Source of the DNA: Ligula intestinalis
Taxonomy: Eukaryota; Platyhelminthes; Cestoda; Diphyllobothriidea; Diphyllobothriidae
DNA length: 64,000 nt
Direction: 5' to 3'
NCBI GenBank assembly: GCA_036362985.1
Contig: JAYGXS010000009.1
Location: forward strand, 7,452,442-7,516,441
Shown: positions 50,500 through 62,640 of the stretch, piece after piece
Numbering within the stretch: position 1 is the first letter of the stretch
Layout of the letters: each line of letters starts with the position of its first letter
Notes under the pieces: generated by a model
Seen by the model: only the letters and a program-made list of their open reading frames with translations
The model's database searches: none
What the model was told of the DNA's origin: nothing
Program-made: the position numbers and the translations under genes

Positions 50500-53220
50500 A
50501 GTCAAGTTAGGTAAACCAGCCCTGAGCGTCTGACCAACTTTATAAAGTCGCCGAAGGTACCATAGCCGTTCATAGCTTGCCAGACGGTCAGTAACCCCCT
50601 GAAGTTGATCCGATTACTGGCCGCAATTTTGTTTCACCACAGGATTAAACTACATTGCAAAGTATCTGATTGGAAGATTAGGTCACAATTATAGCGGTCC
50701 CCTGAGCCTATGCACACACATGTTGTGGACGTCTCAAGTAACTCGGACAAACCACGCAACCCTACCTGAAGACAGTGGCACCTTTGAAAATGGTACCAAA
50801 AACAGAATCCCAAAAAGAAATTCAAATTAAGCAAAGGCAAATGTACATTAATACAAAAGCACTCTGCGAGTCTGACAACAGTAATATATAATAAGCATGG
50901 CAACGCGTAAGGCAAGAAACATGAAACTCGGGCGAGTGCCTCGATGAATTGCAGGGAGACAGAGTTAATCATGAGAAATAAGGGACAAGGAAAAAGACAT
51001 ACGAGAGTTTGAAGAAATGACCCAGACGGCTGATCGCCAAAGGCTATGTGAGGTTATCGGTGAAGATCCACGAGCGGGGTGCCGTAAGGCCAACAACAAG
51101 TGTCAACAAATTACAACTACGCTCTTGTGGTCGCCTTGTATTGGAGGTCCGTTTTAAACTGTGGGATGCGTATAACGGAAAACAGTGAGACATCAGATAT
51201 GTGTAGATTAGTTAGTGCAACTGATGGCGAAACAATGATTAAAAATAAGCATTACTAAGGAGGAATCAGCGGCCAAAAGAACTAGAGGGATGCCAAGACA
51301 AGAAAGAAGTCAAATCCGATTAAAGGGGTTATGGAACAACAGTGTAATCCTCCCCGTCCTAACAACAATATCTGAAGGAAGATGAACACCAAAATACGCC
51401 TCGAATTAGCAATCAACATCGACTTCCAGGAGACAGCTTAAGCGACGCGATAGAAAGTTAAAACCGGCAGCCTATATATAACTTTTGTACCCACTATAAG
51501 CACGGACATGTAAAATTAAGCTGGTTTTATAAATATAATGTTATAGTTGGTGGGCCGATATGGTTTTTTGGGTACTTCCTAAAAGTTTTCGCAGTACGGT
51601 TAAAGGTAGTTTACAAAGAAGAAAACAATCCGGCATTGCGACCTAGTTCCATGGTATGCATTTCAGAGAATTCAAAACCTGGTATGATATAGTTTTGTCT
51701 GACTTTTATGCTTGAACGTGCTTGTCCAAATGCCAAAGGTGTCTGTGAGAATGGTCGGTGTGACTGGCGTGGATAGTGGATTGAGAACAATGACCTTAGT
51801 TGGCGCTAAGATGAGCATGTTTACCTCCCTGTAGTTGAGCATGGAAGTTTTAAAACGAGGGGTTCAGAGTTCACAGAAAAGGAAAAACACGTTTTCAGGT
51901 GGAGGGAGACTGATGACCACTTTTAAGCCTTACCCAATTCAAGCTTTGTAGGATCTGGGAATAAAATTCGGATTTTCTCGTCATTAAACTTGTAACTGAT
52001 ACGGCTGTGAACATGCCTGATCTAGCCGACCTCCATGATGTTAGGATTATACTAATTAAGAGCTGCGCCATTGAGTCATGGGCGGTTGTCCTTACGGGTT
52101 CATTAAAGTCTTGATATTTTAAAACCTAAAATATATTTTCCAAGTTTGAAGACCATACGAATATTTAGTACGACTGAAGATAGACCTTAAATAAATTCGT
52201 TGACCTTTAGCAGCATTTGCGAACAATCCGGATGCGGCCCTATACAATTGTTTCATTGAAAATGATCTGCCGGACGGTCAATTAGACGCTTATTCCCTCG
52301 GTGGGGAATAACAGAACGGGCTGCTACGAAGGCCAACGGCCCTCGCAGGTCTGAGTAATAAGTAATCGCATACAGCCACCGACAGTACTTAAGAAACGCG
52401 AGTGCCCTTTAACAGCCGCAGTGTCTGAAGACCACGCTGTGACATTACCACCGCGAACATAAATTCAACAAATTCAACTGCCACCGTTATTTCTCGGTTA
52501 CCTTGCTGAGCCAAAACGAGGAGGCAACCTCGAACAAACAGTCCATGCGTTCCATGCTTTGCTAACAAAGCAGTACATAAATGAGAGTCTGGAGACGAGC
52601 TTCTAGTGGTCCAGACTGATCTATTTGACCTTTCTATGCAACTGTTAAGCGCGGCAATGCACCTACGTTCACTATAAGATTCAACCAAGAGGCACATTGA
52701 CCGTGAAACTTTACCTGTCATCCATGTCGCAGCTCATAAAGGTCACCTTCGTGGTAGGACCTCAGGACATCTCAAAGCAGAAAACTGATTTTGAATAGCA
52801 AGCAGTGGCTTTATCTAGTCCACTCAGCGGCAGAGTAATGGCTTGTTGAACTCATCAGTTCGATAGGTATCTGGTTCGTCTGCTCCATATAATTTGCATA
52901 GCGAAGTGTGCTTGATGGCCACGAAATTTCTTTAATTTCAACAAGGCAGAAATAACAACTTTCGGTGTATCTTAAATTGTCAGAAAGTTGTACTATAACC
53001 CGGGCCTGAAAAAACCGAGGAGTTAAAATAGGTTCAAATGGTCATGGGGTAGGAGGTCCTGCAAGTAAAAGTGCGGAGTGACGAAGCAGCGAAGACCTGG
53101 CAAACGAAGGCTTCTGAACATTTTTTCCAGCTTCTAAGCAAGACAAAATGCAATGTCTGGTCAGCTTGGTCGTGATGAGACGAAGTTATTTGGGGAAAAT
53201 TTGATAGGTAAATTTCCGGG
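50500..53220. other. Long stretch without recognised features
   Basis: Minus frame 52721-52389 (110 codons, ending LRLLKGTRVS) and 50972-50634 are open but match no family I recognise. No tRNA, repeat or splice-bounded exon stands out. Confidence 0.4.
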
Positions 53221-53224
53221 ACTG

Positions 53225-53425
53225 ATATATATATATGCAGAATGACATTAGTGACAAAGACATGGGACACTACAATGGCCATTTCTACCTCATTAGGCGT
53301 CATCAGCTAGTGGTACCCAACCCTGGTGGTGCCACTGAAATTGCTGCCACACCCGAGTTTTGAACTCGCGATCTCTCCAGTCAGGTCTAACGTCATAAAC
53401 ATTGAGCTACGAGCTCATAGTCTTG
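53225..53425 (-). repeat. tRNA-derived SINE (minus strand)
   Basis: On the minus strand: GAGCTCGTAGCTCAATG (A-box region), GATCGCGAGTTCAAAACTCG (B box), then TAGCTGATGACGCCTAATGA, GGTAGAAATGGCCATTGTAG and TGTCCCATGTCTTTGTC. The same order as the plus-strand SINEs at 24.2, 45.3 and 45.6 kb. Confidence 0.75.
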
Positions 53426-53554
53426 ACGGTATTAGATCGGGGACATACAGTAGCAGATAAGCGTACACCGATCTGTAAGAGGACACACTCGTCCGTTCAT
53501 GTTGCCATTAGAGCTCTCACTCGAGCCTCTACCACGATGTGTGTAAGACACATG

Positions 53555-53670
53555 CAGAAGGAAATTCCCAAAAAAGACATGGGACACCAGAATGGTCATT
53601 TCTGCCTCATTAGGTGTCATCAGCTAGTGATACCTAACACCGGTGTTGCTGCTGAAATTGTTGCCAGACT
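53555..53670 (-). repeat. SINE body fragment (minus strand)
   Basis: The minus strand reads TATCACTAGCTGATGACACC, TAATGAGGCAGAAATGACCA, TTCTGGTGTCCCATGTCTTT, nearly repeating the body of the SINE at 53.2-53.4 kb. No tRNA head is present. Confidence 0.65.
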
Positions 53671-54211
53671 GATAAAAAATCTTCGGATGCCGTTATTTTA
53701 ACAAGTATGCTTAAAATTACATTTTAGTTTGAATTTAATGCATATTTTTATTAAGTGAAGCACTTTACATAAATTATTTAGCGTAAAGTATGTCTCAGAA
53801 CTTGACACAACTGACGTTATATCTCATGCATCAAATACAAGGAGAGGTGCACGGGGTTGGGTGAAGTTTGCCGTTAAACGTAATTTTACTGTTGTTAAAG
53901 GATTTATGGAAGTGAATTTACTCACATGGAAAATCAACCTCCCGCAGAATAGGCAGCTCAGCAGACCAAAATCGAGTAAGTAACTTTTGCACCAAAGAAC
54001 GTGAAAAGTCGAGGCAAAGGTGTCTGCGCTAATGGTCAATGTGACTGAAAATTTTGCATACTATCAACTAAGGGCCAACCGGAAAAGCCGAGTTCTTTAA
54101 TGAAAGGGTGGGTTTATTTTAATTTTCTGTCTGTATTGTTAGGATACAGACAGCGCCAAAATTCGCTATATCAATACACCTTATTATTTAGTAAAACTTG
54201 AATCTCGTGGT

Positions 54212-54732
54212 CTCTTGGCTCAACTTGCGCGTTGTTTAAACTTATCAATAACAAATTTTGTTCAAACTCACATATAACACACAAGCACACTTTCGGTTTT
54301 GATGCGTGCCAGCAACTGTCTTGCTTAACACTCTCCACAGCTCAATTCTCTCCTCACCTGCCGCTGTTTATTTTGCCCTTCAACGACACCTCTCTGGTGA
54401 TCATTCTCGGGCTCAGGAGAATCCGGCAACAATTTTCAGACAAGATTTTTCTCAATTTTTACACGGGCGGCCCAACGAACTTGGATCCCGATCTTCACAG
54501 AGTCATCCTTTGACAAGTCGACTGCTTGACTGCTGCCGGCTAGGACCGTGAAGGATGTAAGTGAGTTGTATCATTTCTACTCTTCATCGTCATCTTCTTA
54601 TACCGGTTTAGGCCGTTTTTCATGAGAATAGTCTAGTGGATAACATACTAGCAGTTAGCTTACCTTACAAATTTTTCCATTGTGCATTTGCCGAGACGTT
54701 TCGTTTATTCGTAGTGATATATCCTCTACAAA
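54212..54732 (+). repeat. 5' LTR of the CsRn1-like retrotransposon
   Basis: 521 bases matching 59063-59583 with few differences (for example GCTCAACTTGCGCGTTGTTT at the start; TAGTGATATATCCTCTACAA at the end). The 3' copy starts TGTGAGCTCTTGG, and the left end here is slightly altered, so the true start may be a few bases earlier (about 54208). The similarity of the two LTRs suggests a fairly recent insertion. Confidence 0.9.
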
Positions 54733-54750
54733 TTTGGCGACCCCATTTCT
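54733..54750 (+). promoter_or_regulatory. Primer-binding site candidate
   Basis: TTTGGCGACCCCATTT follows the LTR end directly. TGGCGACCCC resembles the 3' end complement used with tRNA-Trp priming in CsRn1-type elements (TGGTGACCCC), with one difference. Inferred from position and pattern. Confidence 0.55.
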
Positions 54751-54827
54751 ATTGTTATCCACGTCTTATTATTTATTCCATTCACCTGTTTTTCCCATTT
54801 GCCTCTGCCATTCTTGCGTTTTGGAAA

Positions 54828-55845
54828 ATGGGCAACGAATACCACCAATTTCACGATTGCGACGAAGATGATGCTTGTTCTAACAACTCATGTATACCAC
54901 CTGATCAGGACGAGCCTCAGGCTTTTCAGATATCCATTTAGCTTGCCCCGTACGAAGTGCGTGACCCGACGGTCTGGTTCAAACAGGTCGAGGCTCTTGT
55001 TGCCTCACGTCAGATTAATGGTTAGCGTACGCGTTACGCGTACGTCGTGCAGTACTTACCGTTAGACATCGCTTTTGCCGTTCAGGATCTCCTTGATCCT
55101 ATCCCCAAAGTCAAGCGCTACTCTAGCTTAAAAAAGGCTATTATCGAGCGTACGGCACAATCTGCCGACAGCAAGCTTCGCCATCTCCTCAACAACGTTG
55201 AGCTTGGCGACCAAACCCCCTCTGCTCTAATATGCCACATGCGTCACCTGCTTGCTGGTCGTACCTCAGATGATTCTATTTTTCGTCGCATTTTGATGGA
55301 TAAATTACCCCATCCAATGCAACAGGTACTCGCCCTGCTTGACGACGATGTTCCGCTGACCAAACTCGCGGATCACGCAGACCGCATCGATCAATGTTAC
55401 CCTGGTACTAGTTCGTACGCTGGAAATCAAGCCTCGACCTCAGTACCTCAGCATGCCGTCTCCCATGTTTTGGCCTCACGATCCGACCGTAAACCTGACA
55501 GCCGTACACAGCGAAAGTCCACTAAATCGCTTGATACCTCATCCCCGCGGTCTACTTCACCCTTTCAACCGATTCGAGACTTAACAGACAACAGAGATGA
55601 CGACCTGCAGGATATTAAAGATACTGTCATGTTATTGTGCTCTCAAGTGAGCACGATGTGTTCCACACTCAATCGGCTTCAAGCCAGTCGTCCTTCTGCT
55701 AGCCGCAATCGTTCTAACTGAAAAGAGCGTGCAGATGACAAGGTCTGCTGATACCACCGAACATTCGGCCCGGATGCTATTAAATGCTTCCCGCCTTGTT
55801 CTGCTGCTAGACGTTCACGTTCGGGAAACGGCGCCGCCAACCAGT
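54828..55845 (+). pseudogene. CsRn1-like retrotransposon gag region (broken)
   Basis: The reading starts near MGNEYHQFHDCDEDD (54828), is interrupted, and continues DPTVWFKQVEALVASRQING and in frame 55047-55721 as VQYLPLDIAFAVQDLLDPIP, ADSKLRHLLNNVELGDQTPS and LPHPMQQVLALLDDDV. This is the capsid-type domain of CsRn1-clade gags. At about 55745-55800 comes C, a stop in place of a Trp codon, YHRTFGPDAIKCFPPC: the CHCC knuckle characteristic of this clade. Several stops show that gag is not intact. Confidence 0.82.
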
Positions 55846-55846
55846 A

Positions 55847-56332
55847 ATGGTGACGACTGTTGCTGGCCACTCGCGACATAATCGCCTGTTTTACGTGACA
55901 GACAAGTCCACAGGGTTCCGTTTCTTGATCGATTCAGGCGCAGAGGTAAGCGTTTTACTGCCCCCTCGTCTTCATCATCTCCAGCCATCGCTGTTTACAC
56001 TGCAGGCTGCGAACAACACTTCTATCGCCACGTTCGGTCAACGGTCTCTGACGTTAGACCTCGGGCTTCGTCGCTGCTTCCAATGGATCTTCATCCAGGC
56101 CGACGTCCAGTCGCCTATCATTGGAGCGGATTTCCTGTCACACTTCGGCCTCACAGTTGACCTCAAACATCATAAGTTGCTAGATCCTACCACTCAGCTG
56201 CTTACTGTCGGGGTAGTTTTGCGTGAGCCTTCCGCTGGCATCCACTTGGCCGTGCCCAGCCCGCCATTTTCTGACATCTTGAGAGATTATCCTTCCCATT
56301 CTAAGCCCTGTCAGTTCACGGAGCAGGTTTAA
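55847..56332 (+). pseudogene. CsRn1-like retrotransposon protease
   Basis: Starts around an ATG at 55847; YVTDKSTGFRFLIDSGAEVS contains the catalytic DSGA of retroviral-type aspartic proteases, followed by IIGADFLSHFGLTVDLKHH (flap/C-terminal I-I-G-x-D block). The frame stops at 56330 at the boundary to the RT, so the pol polyprotein is interrupted here. Confidence 0.83.
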
Positions 56333-57200
56333 CACGCCGTTCACCACCATATCACTACCACCGGCAGATTAGTCCATGCTCATCCGCGTAGGCTTCATCC
56401 TGAGAAGCTACAAATTGCGAAGAATAAATTCAAGCACATGTTGAATTTGGGGATTATCCGTCCTTCGTCCAGTCCATGGGCTTTACCACTGCACATTTTT
56501 ACCAAATGTTCCCTATGATTGGCGGCCATGCGACGATTTTCGCGCTGTCCAACGCACTGCAGTCCCGGACCGGTACTCGATTCCCCATATTCATGACGTT
56601 TCCCACATGTTGGCTGGAAAGACGATTTTTACCAAGAATGACCTTGTGCGAGCGTATCATCAAATACCGGTCGCGGAGGAGGACATTCCTAAAACCGCCG
56701 TCACGACCCCATTCGGCTTGTTTGAATTCCTTTGCATGCCTTACAGTTTGCGGAACGCGGCCAAAACGTTTCAGCGTTTTTTTGATGACATTTGACGTTG
56801 TCTGTCCTTCACGTTCGTGCACATCGACGACATCCTTATCGCAAGCTCGTCACCCGAGAAACACGTTGAACACTTACGCCAAGTTTTCGATCATTTTCAG
56901 CAAAATGGTCTTCAGCTAAACGTCAATAAGTGTCTTTTTTGGCGTCACTTCTCTGGATTTTCTTGGCCATAATCTTGACCAACATGGGATCATACCCCTC
57001 CCAGAGAAGGTGCAAAGCGTGTTGTCTTTTTCAGCCCCGAAGTCCATAACTCAGCTCCGCCGTTTCATCGGCTTTATCAACTGCTACCGGCGTTTCATTA
57101 CAAATTGCGCCGCCACCCTGGCACCTTTGACGGATCTTTTGAAGTCAAAGACCAAGTCGCTCTTGAAGCATTCGAGGCAGCTAAGAAAGCACTCGCGGAT
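56333..57200 (+). pseudogene. CsRn1-like reverse transcriptase, broken into several frames
   Basis: Pieces in three frames: [24 protein letters not shown] start (56395), [20 protein letters not shown] (56628), [40 protein letters not shown] (catalytic IDD in place of YxDD) and a connection region QLRRFIGFINCYRRFI (57050). Stops and frameshifts at several points (near 56795, 56945 and 57100) make it inactive. Confidence 0.82.
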
Positions 57201-58766
57201 GTCACCCTGCTTCATCATCTGAGCACCGATGCTGATACACAGCTCATTCTGACCACCGATGACTTAAACATTGCTGTCGGCGCAGTTCTGCAGCAACAGG
57301 TCCACGTACAGTTGCAGCCACTAGCCTCTTTCCCCCAGAAGCTTCAGCCGGCGCAGACTCGCTATAGTACTTTCTCGCGTGAACTTCTCGCCATTTACCT
57401 AGCCATCCGACATTTTCGCCACCTGCTGGAGAGGAGAGATTTCCAGGTACACACGGATCACAAACCTCTCACTTACGCCCTCAAAGCTAAGCCAGATCGA
57501 TATTCGCCACGTGAAGTACGTCACCTTGACTTCATCGCTCAATTCACCTCAGATATACGCTATGTCCGCGGTAATGAGAATGTCGTTGCTGATGCCTTGT
57601 CCCGTCCAGAGGTCTACGCCCTTATCACCAGGTTAGACCTGGCGAAGCTTGCGGAAGCGCAGGCGCTTGATGACTCCATCATTGAAATGCTTGCGTCTTC
57701 TGTGCTTCAGCTGTGTGGGGCTCCCCTCCCCGCGGCACCAGGCTTTACCGTGTGTGATTTTTCTACAGATACCCCTCTTCCTGTAATACCCCAATCCTAC
57801 CGGAAGGTTTTTTCGACCACATCCACTCGCTATCCCACCCTGTTGTTTGTGCCGGCCGCAAACTCATCGCAGCCCGTTTCGTCTGGCAAAAAAATGAACA
57901 CCGAAATTTCTACCTGGACCAGGCAGTGCTCAGCCTGTCAAAAGAATAAGGTCCAACGACACACCGTTACACCTCCTAGCACGTTCGCGGTTCCTGACAC
58001 CCGTTTTCAACACGTCCACATGGGTTTAGTCGGACCGTTACCCCAATCTCGCGGTTTCACGCACATTCTGACCGCTGTTGATCGTTTCACACGATGGTCC
58101 ATCGCCATTCCCATCTCGGATACCTCGGCAGAGAATATTGCCATGGTTTTCCTTTCGCACTGGATAGCCAACTTCGGTGTTCCAGCTACACTCACCACTG
58201 ACCGTGGAAGTCAGTTTACATCTGCACTCTGCCGTGAGTTCACCAAACTGCTCGGGTGCTCGCATATCACCACCACTGCCCAGCGCCCAGCATCAAACGG
58301 CCTCGTGGAACGCCTTCACTGTCAGTTGAAGTCCGTGCTGATGTCCCAACCTGCCCTGCACATCTGGAGTGACAACCTGCCATTCGTCCTGCTCGGCATT
58401 TGCTCAGCTGTTAAGGAAGATATTCAATGCACTGCCGCCGATCTCGTTTACGACACATCCCTCCGTTTACCTGGTGAGCTCGTGCAGTCTTCCTCCGTCA
58501 CCCCTGACGCCACGAACAACTTCGTGCAACAGCTGCAGCAACGCATGGCCGCACTGCGCCCAACCCCCCCACAAGCGCGACACCTCCACGCGTTTTCGTG
58601 CACGACGACTTGCACACAACCCCATTGGTGTTTGTCTGGCACGAGGCAGTTTGCAGGCCCCCTTACCCACCATACGATGGTCCCTTCAAAGTGCTTGAAC
58701 GGAAGGACAACTATTTCGTCAGCCAAAAGCCTGATGCTACTGATATGGTCTCCATCGACAGACTGA
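57105..58766 (+). pseudogene. CsRn1-like RNase H and integrase, 553 codons open
   Basis: RNase H comes first: LILTTDDLNIAVGAVLQQQV, YSTFSRELLAIYLAIRHFRH, FQVHTDHKPLTYAL and RGNENVVADALSRPE. The integrase follows: RQCSACQKNKVQRH (part of the HHCC finger), TAVDRFTRWSIAIPISD, LTTDRGSQFTSALCREFTKL and TAQRPASNGLVERLHCQLKS (D, D and E positions visible). After about 58560 the frame diverges and the C-terminal part is read in the overlapping frame 58598-58993 (YPPYDGPFKVLERKDNYFVS), which shows a frameshift. Confidence 0.87.
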
Positions 58767-59062
58767 AGCCGGCTTACATTGAGTGCACGACACCATCACC
58801 TGGTCCGTCCACTTCCACGGCACCTTCGCCCTGCACTCCACCTGCTGCCTCCAGCCCACCGCCACCAACCGCCACCCTCCCCACCCGAACCTACCCCCAG
58901 CCCTCTCACCCCCCTCCCACTCCTTCCTCACCTTCCACTCGTTCTGGTAGACATGTTCGTTTTCCTATCAACTTGCGAGACTTTGTTTTTTAACCGTTTT
59001 GTACATCCTCTTTTGTCGAGCATTTGTAACCCACCAACGCCCTGGTGGGGGAGTTATGTGAG

Positions 59063-59583
59063 CTCTTGGCTCAACTTGCGCGTTGTTTAAACTTATCAAT
59101 AACAAATTTTGTTCAAACTCAAATATAACACACAAGCACACTTTCGGTTTTGACGCGTGCCAGCAACTGTCTTGCTAAACACTCTCCACAGCTCAATTCT
59201 CTCCTCACCTGTCGCTGTTTATTTTGCCCTTCAACGACACCTCTCTGGTGATCATTCTCGGGCTCAGGAGAATCCGGCAACAATTTTCAGACGAGATTTT
59301 TCTCAATTTGCACACGGGCGGCCCAACGAACTTGGATCCCGATCTTCACAGAGTCATCCTTTGGCAAGTCGACTGCTTGACTACTGCCGACTAGGACCGT
59401 GAAGGATGTAAGTGAGTTGTATCATTTCTAATCTTCATCGTAATCCTCTTATACCGGTAAAGGCCATTTTTTCATTAGAATAGTCTAGTGGATCACATAC
59501 TAGCAGTTAGCCCACCTTAGAATGTTTCCCACTGTGTATTTGCCAAGACGTTTTGTATATTCGTAGTGATATATCCTCTACAA
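59063..59583 (+). repeat. 3' LTR of the CsRn1-like retrotransposon
   Basis: 521 bases matching the 5' LTR. With TGTGAG at 59056 taken as the start and TACA at 59579-59582 as the end, the LTR has canonical TG..CA ends. A possible short target duplication (ATCTC before the 5' LTR, ATCTT after the 3' LTR) is too weak to rely on. Confidence 0.9.
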
Positions 59584-60540
59584 TCTTCATTCGCGCCTGA
59601 TAGCCTGAATGGATTTTCTTATTTGACACAATGCGAAATGAAGCGGTTTTTTTCAAAAACCATGTCTTGTGGTGATGTTTAAGGTAGCCTTTTGATGTTT
59701 ACTCTTATATTGAACCGCTTCAGCAATGAACAGTAGCATTTTCGAGTTCAATGTTTTTCTTACGCCAGTGACCATTTCGAGCCCTTACACGCTCTCATCA
59801 AAAGCATGGTCCTATCTCAGTGTATTGTTTCAACCTGCGCTTTGAAGGTGTGGCCTCACTGAACCCCCTTCCGTTTTTTTTTATCGTAGGCTAGACTAAG
59901 TAATAGAGTCGTTGAAGTTTGGAATACTCCGCCCCTGGATACTGCTATGTCCACTTCCGTTGAAGTCTCTGACACGTAGCGGCATTGCTCTAGCGATGTC
60001 CACTTCAGCATAAACCAACTCCTTGGGTAAGAAGACTCGAAGATGGTATATGTTTTCTGTTTCGCGTCAACAATAGTCCTAACCTCTCACTAATTAACGC
60101 TCTTATTCCGGTAAAACGAACTTACGCCACTTGGAACCCCCCCCCCCATGATGATAATTTATCACCCCTTAGCTCCACATCTAACCATTCTCGTTTTTTT
60201 GCCTTCGAATATGCTTTTATACGGAACAAACTTTTACTCGAAATTAGGTTGTCTTCTACACTACCGATTTCTGAAGGCAAATTACGTAAACATTTAAATT
60301 TGGAGAAAATAAAGTCGTTATTATCTGCTTCCTTACTAAACACGCAAACTTTAGATTTCGAAAAGGTTTCTCCTGGCATTTTAAGCTCTTTCCAGGATAT
60401 TAAATTGGTCTATATATATGTATGATAAGGTATGGTGATCACGGCAACCAACGGTTTATCGTCCTGACGTTTTGGTATCAGACAAGCTTCCATTGTCAAA
60501 GGTAAATGTCACACAAATCGTCACAGTATCTGAGGGTAAA
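59584..60540. other. Flank with LINE and PLE-type snippets
   Basis: At about 59900-59965 one plus frame reads NRVVEVWNTPPLDTAMSTS, a scrap of the CR1-like C-terminus (compare [19 protein letters not shown]). At about 60500-60445 the minus strand has CCT, TTGACAA, a stem, CCAAAAC, GTC, AGG, a decayed hammerhead-like layout. Minus frame 60379-60122 is not recognised. A run of eleven C lies at 60137-60147. Confidence 0.5.
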
Positions 60541-60559
60541 ATCAGCTAGGCAGGCCAAT

Positions 60560-61065
60560 GACTGTTGTCGTCCTGGCCGGGCTGGCGATCAAAGTTGTCT
60601 GATCTCAGCGTTTGCTCGCGTTTGTCTGCATTTTTCTTGCTGTCAGGCGGCCGTGGACTCGTCTTGACAGGGAGCGGTGGCGGCGTTGGTGTAATACCAG
60701 CCATTGATCGGGTTTGCAGGGTCCGTTGGTTGGGTTTTCCTGTCCTCCTGCTGTGTTGATAACTTCCCGCAGACGTGCGAATGGTGATTGCCATATCCGT
60801 GTTCATATGTCGGTTGTCGCCGGGCTGGCGATCATCGTTGTCTGGTTCCAGCGTGTGCTCGCGTTCGTGTGCATGGTTCTTGCTGTTAGGCGGCCGTGGG
60901 CTCGTCTAGGCAGGGGATGGTGGCGGTGTCGATTTGATACCAGCCATTGATCGGGTTTTCATTGTCCGTTCGTTAGGTTCGCCCGTTGTCCTGCTGTCTC
61001 GGCTGCTGCCGGGCTGGCGATCATGCTCGCTGTTATCCAGTCTCAGCGAGTGCCCATGTTCATCT
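60560..61065. repeat. GC-rich tandem repeat, two to three diverged units
   Basis: CCGGGCTGGCGATC occurs at 60577, 60820 and 61009, spacing 243 and 189 bases. Between these, blocks such as AGGCGGCCGTGG, ACCAGCCATTGATCGGGTTT and GTTCTTGCTGTTAGGCGGCC-type strings recur in the same order. Units differ by small deletions. Open frames across it (plus 60565-60950, minus 60806-60546) are repeats, not genes. Confidence 0.8.
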
Positions 61066-61700
61066 GCGTTCACATCATGTTGCTGGTCCCGCTGGCATGT
61101 AGACATTATGGCTTGCCCTCCGTTTGCGACAACATGGGGGGACTGCAGCTGGGGGGACATGGTACCTGGGGGGGGGGAGGGGGGGGGGGGGGGGCAAATC
61201 AATTTGTACTACTACCTGCGGGTGTTGGAGGTTAATTTGGGGTCTGTCCGATCGTCCGGTGTTTTTCTTTGTGCGGTGGAGCTGTTAGCCGACCCCGCAT
61301 TGGCATCTGCTGTTGCCTCAAGTCGGTGTTCTTGTTCAGGCGTTCACAATATCTTTCCCGACCTTAGTTGTTGCCCTAGGCTGAGACTCTCTCCTGCGCC
61401 AACACATTCGTCTGGTTTCGCCTTTTCACAATGAGTAGATGAACTTGCGATGACTAGGCCACCGTTTTCGTCAGGTCCGGGTGTTGATGCGGCTCTGAGT
61501 GTGTCCACCGCAGCCTGATTAAATAAATAAATAAATAAATTTTATATCTATATTTAACGTTAAACCTATGCTCACGTTTGCGAATTCGTTCGTTGAGCTG
61601 CTTTCGGAGGGCTTGGTAGGCTGTGGGGAGCGCCACACAATGGTTGATGGAGGTTAACCCCATGTGCCAGGATTCGATTGTTTTTCTGACTATGCGGTCA
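61066..61700. other. Sequence with a 27-base G-rich run and an AAAT microsatellite
   Basis: Ten G (61168-61177), one A, sixteen G (61179-61194), then (AAAT)n near 61521-61541. No recognised coding region; plus frame 60934-61434 runs across the G tract and is not supported. Confidence 0.5.
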
Positions 61701-61739
61701 TTTACTCCACCCGGAATTGCTGCATTTTAAAAGGCGAAC

Positions 61740-62395
61740 GTATGTCCGTCGCCTGCGCAATGTTCTGCCCACAGCTCCACCTGACATCAGTATTCAGCCA
61801 GATCTGAAGGCCGAGCAAATAGATTTGGCTGCAATGAAAAATTGCAACGAATTTATGTTTCAATTTGGATCAGTGCTTTCACTTCTTGGGACACTATTTG
61901 ACGGTAATATCTCTGCAGGTTGCCTTTCAGGAATGCAAATGCTTAGATACTCTGGTTAATTTGGTCGCAAGTGATTCGCAGGATAGGCAAAAAAGGACGT
62001 AAAACTTCATTCTGAAGAACGTTCCGAAATCCATTCGGCCAATGCAAGTTGCCACGCATTTCCTCTACTTCTGCGTATTTAACTATAAAATAGCAGATGC
62101 TTTCAGACTGTTAAGCTATTTTCACCCATTGAAATAGCCTCCATTTTTAAACAACAGGATCTTGTTTCCAAATATTTGAAAAATTGAAAGTGTTTCCTCT
62201 GTGATGATCTTACCCAAATGGAGCGAAGAATAGCATCGAGTTCTTTTAATAAAGTTGTAAATACACCGCAACCGGCTGAAGTTTCTGGTCGTAGCCCTAG
62301 GAAGCCTAGAAAGTCATGTACACTTACTCCTGGCAAACCTGGGTTACTGCTCCCCAGTACTGCAACCATCTCTTCCCCCTCAAATCACCAGAAGT
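61740..62395 (+). pseudogene. LINE ORF1 fragment, copy 1
   Basis: Readable with frame changes as FQFGSVLSLLGTLFDGNISA, TKNFILKNVPKSIRPMQVAT-like, NYKIADAFR, then the frame from 62218 MERRIASSSFNKVVNTPQPA and SGRSPRKPRKSCTLTPGKPG. The FxxxDLTPMERRxAS block is like the end of the RNA-binding domain of CR1 ORF1 proteins. It is followed directly by a LINE RT fragment. Confidence 0.6.
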
Positions 62396-62640
62396 GTGTC
62401 ACATTGCAGCTCAAGACGAAGAAAGTGGGCGGGACGGATGTCTCACGCAACTATGTACTCGATGGAAGGTGCCTGTCGAACGTCAATGAACAAAAAGATC
62501 TGGGTATGGCTATTGTGCCATCTCTGAGGCCGCTTTACAGCGTGCTAGGGCTGCCAAGAGGGCCAACAGTGTTCTGTTTGCCATTAAGCATGTCAAGGTC
62601 AAGGTCGAGCGCTGGTTTCGAAATTTCAGCTAGGTCATCA
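62395..62640 (+). pseudogene. LINE A-type RT C-terminal fragment
   Basis: Reads VTLQLKTKKVGGTDVSRNYV, LDGRCLSNVNEQKDLGMAIV, nearly identical to VTLRLKSKKVSATDDSHNYV and LDGRCLSNVNEQKDLGMAIV of LINE A at 1439-1092. It joins ORF1 copy 1 abruptly near 62395, so an internal deletion brought ORF1 and RT parts together. Confidence 0.8.

Noticed and set aside
58779..59090. Proline/histidine-rich frame at the end of the LTR element
   Set aside because: Out-of-phase shadow of the pol C-terminus low-complexity tail.
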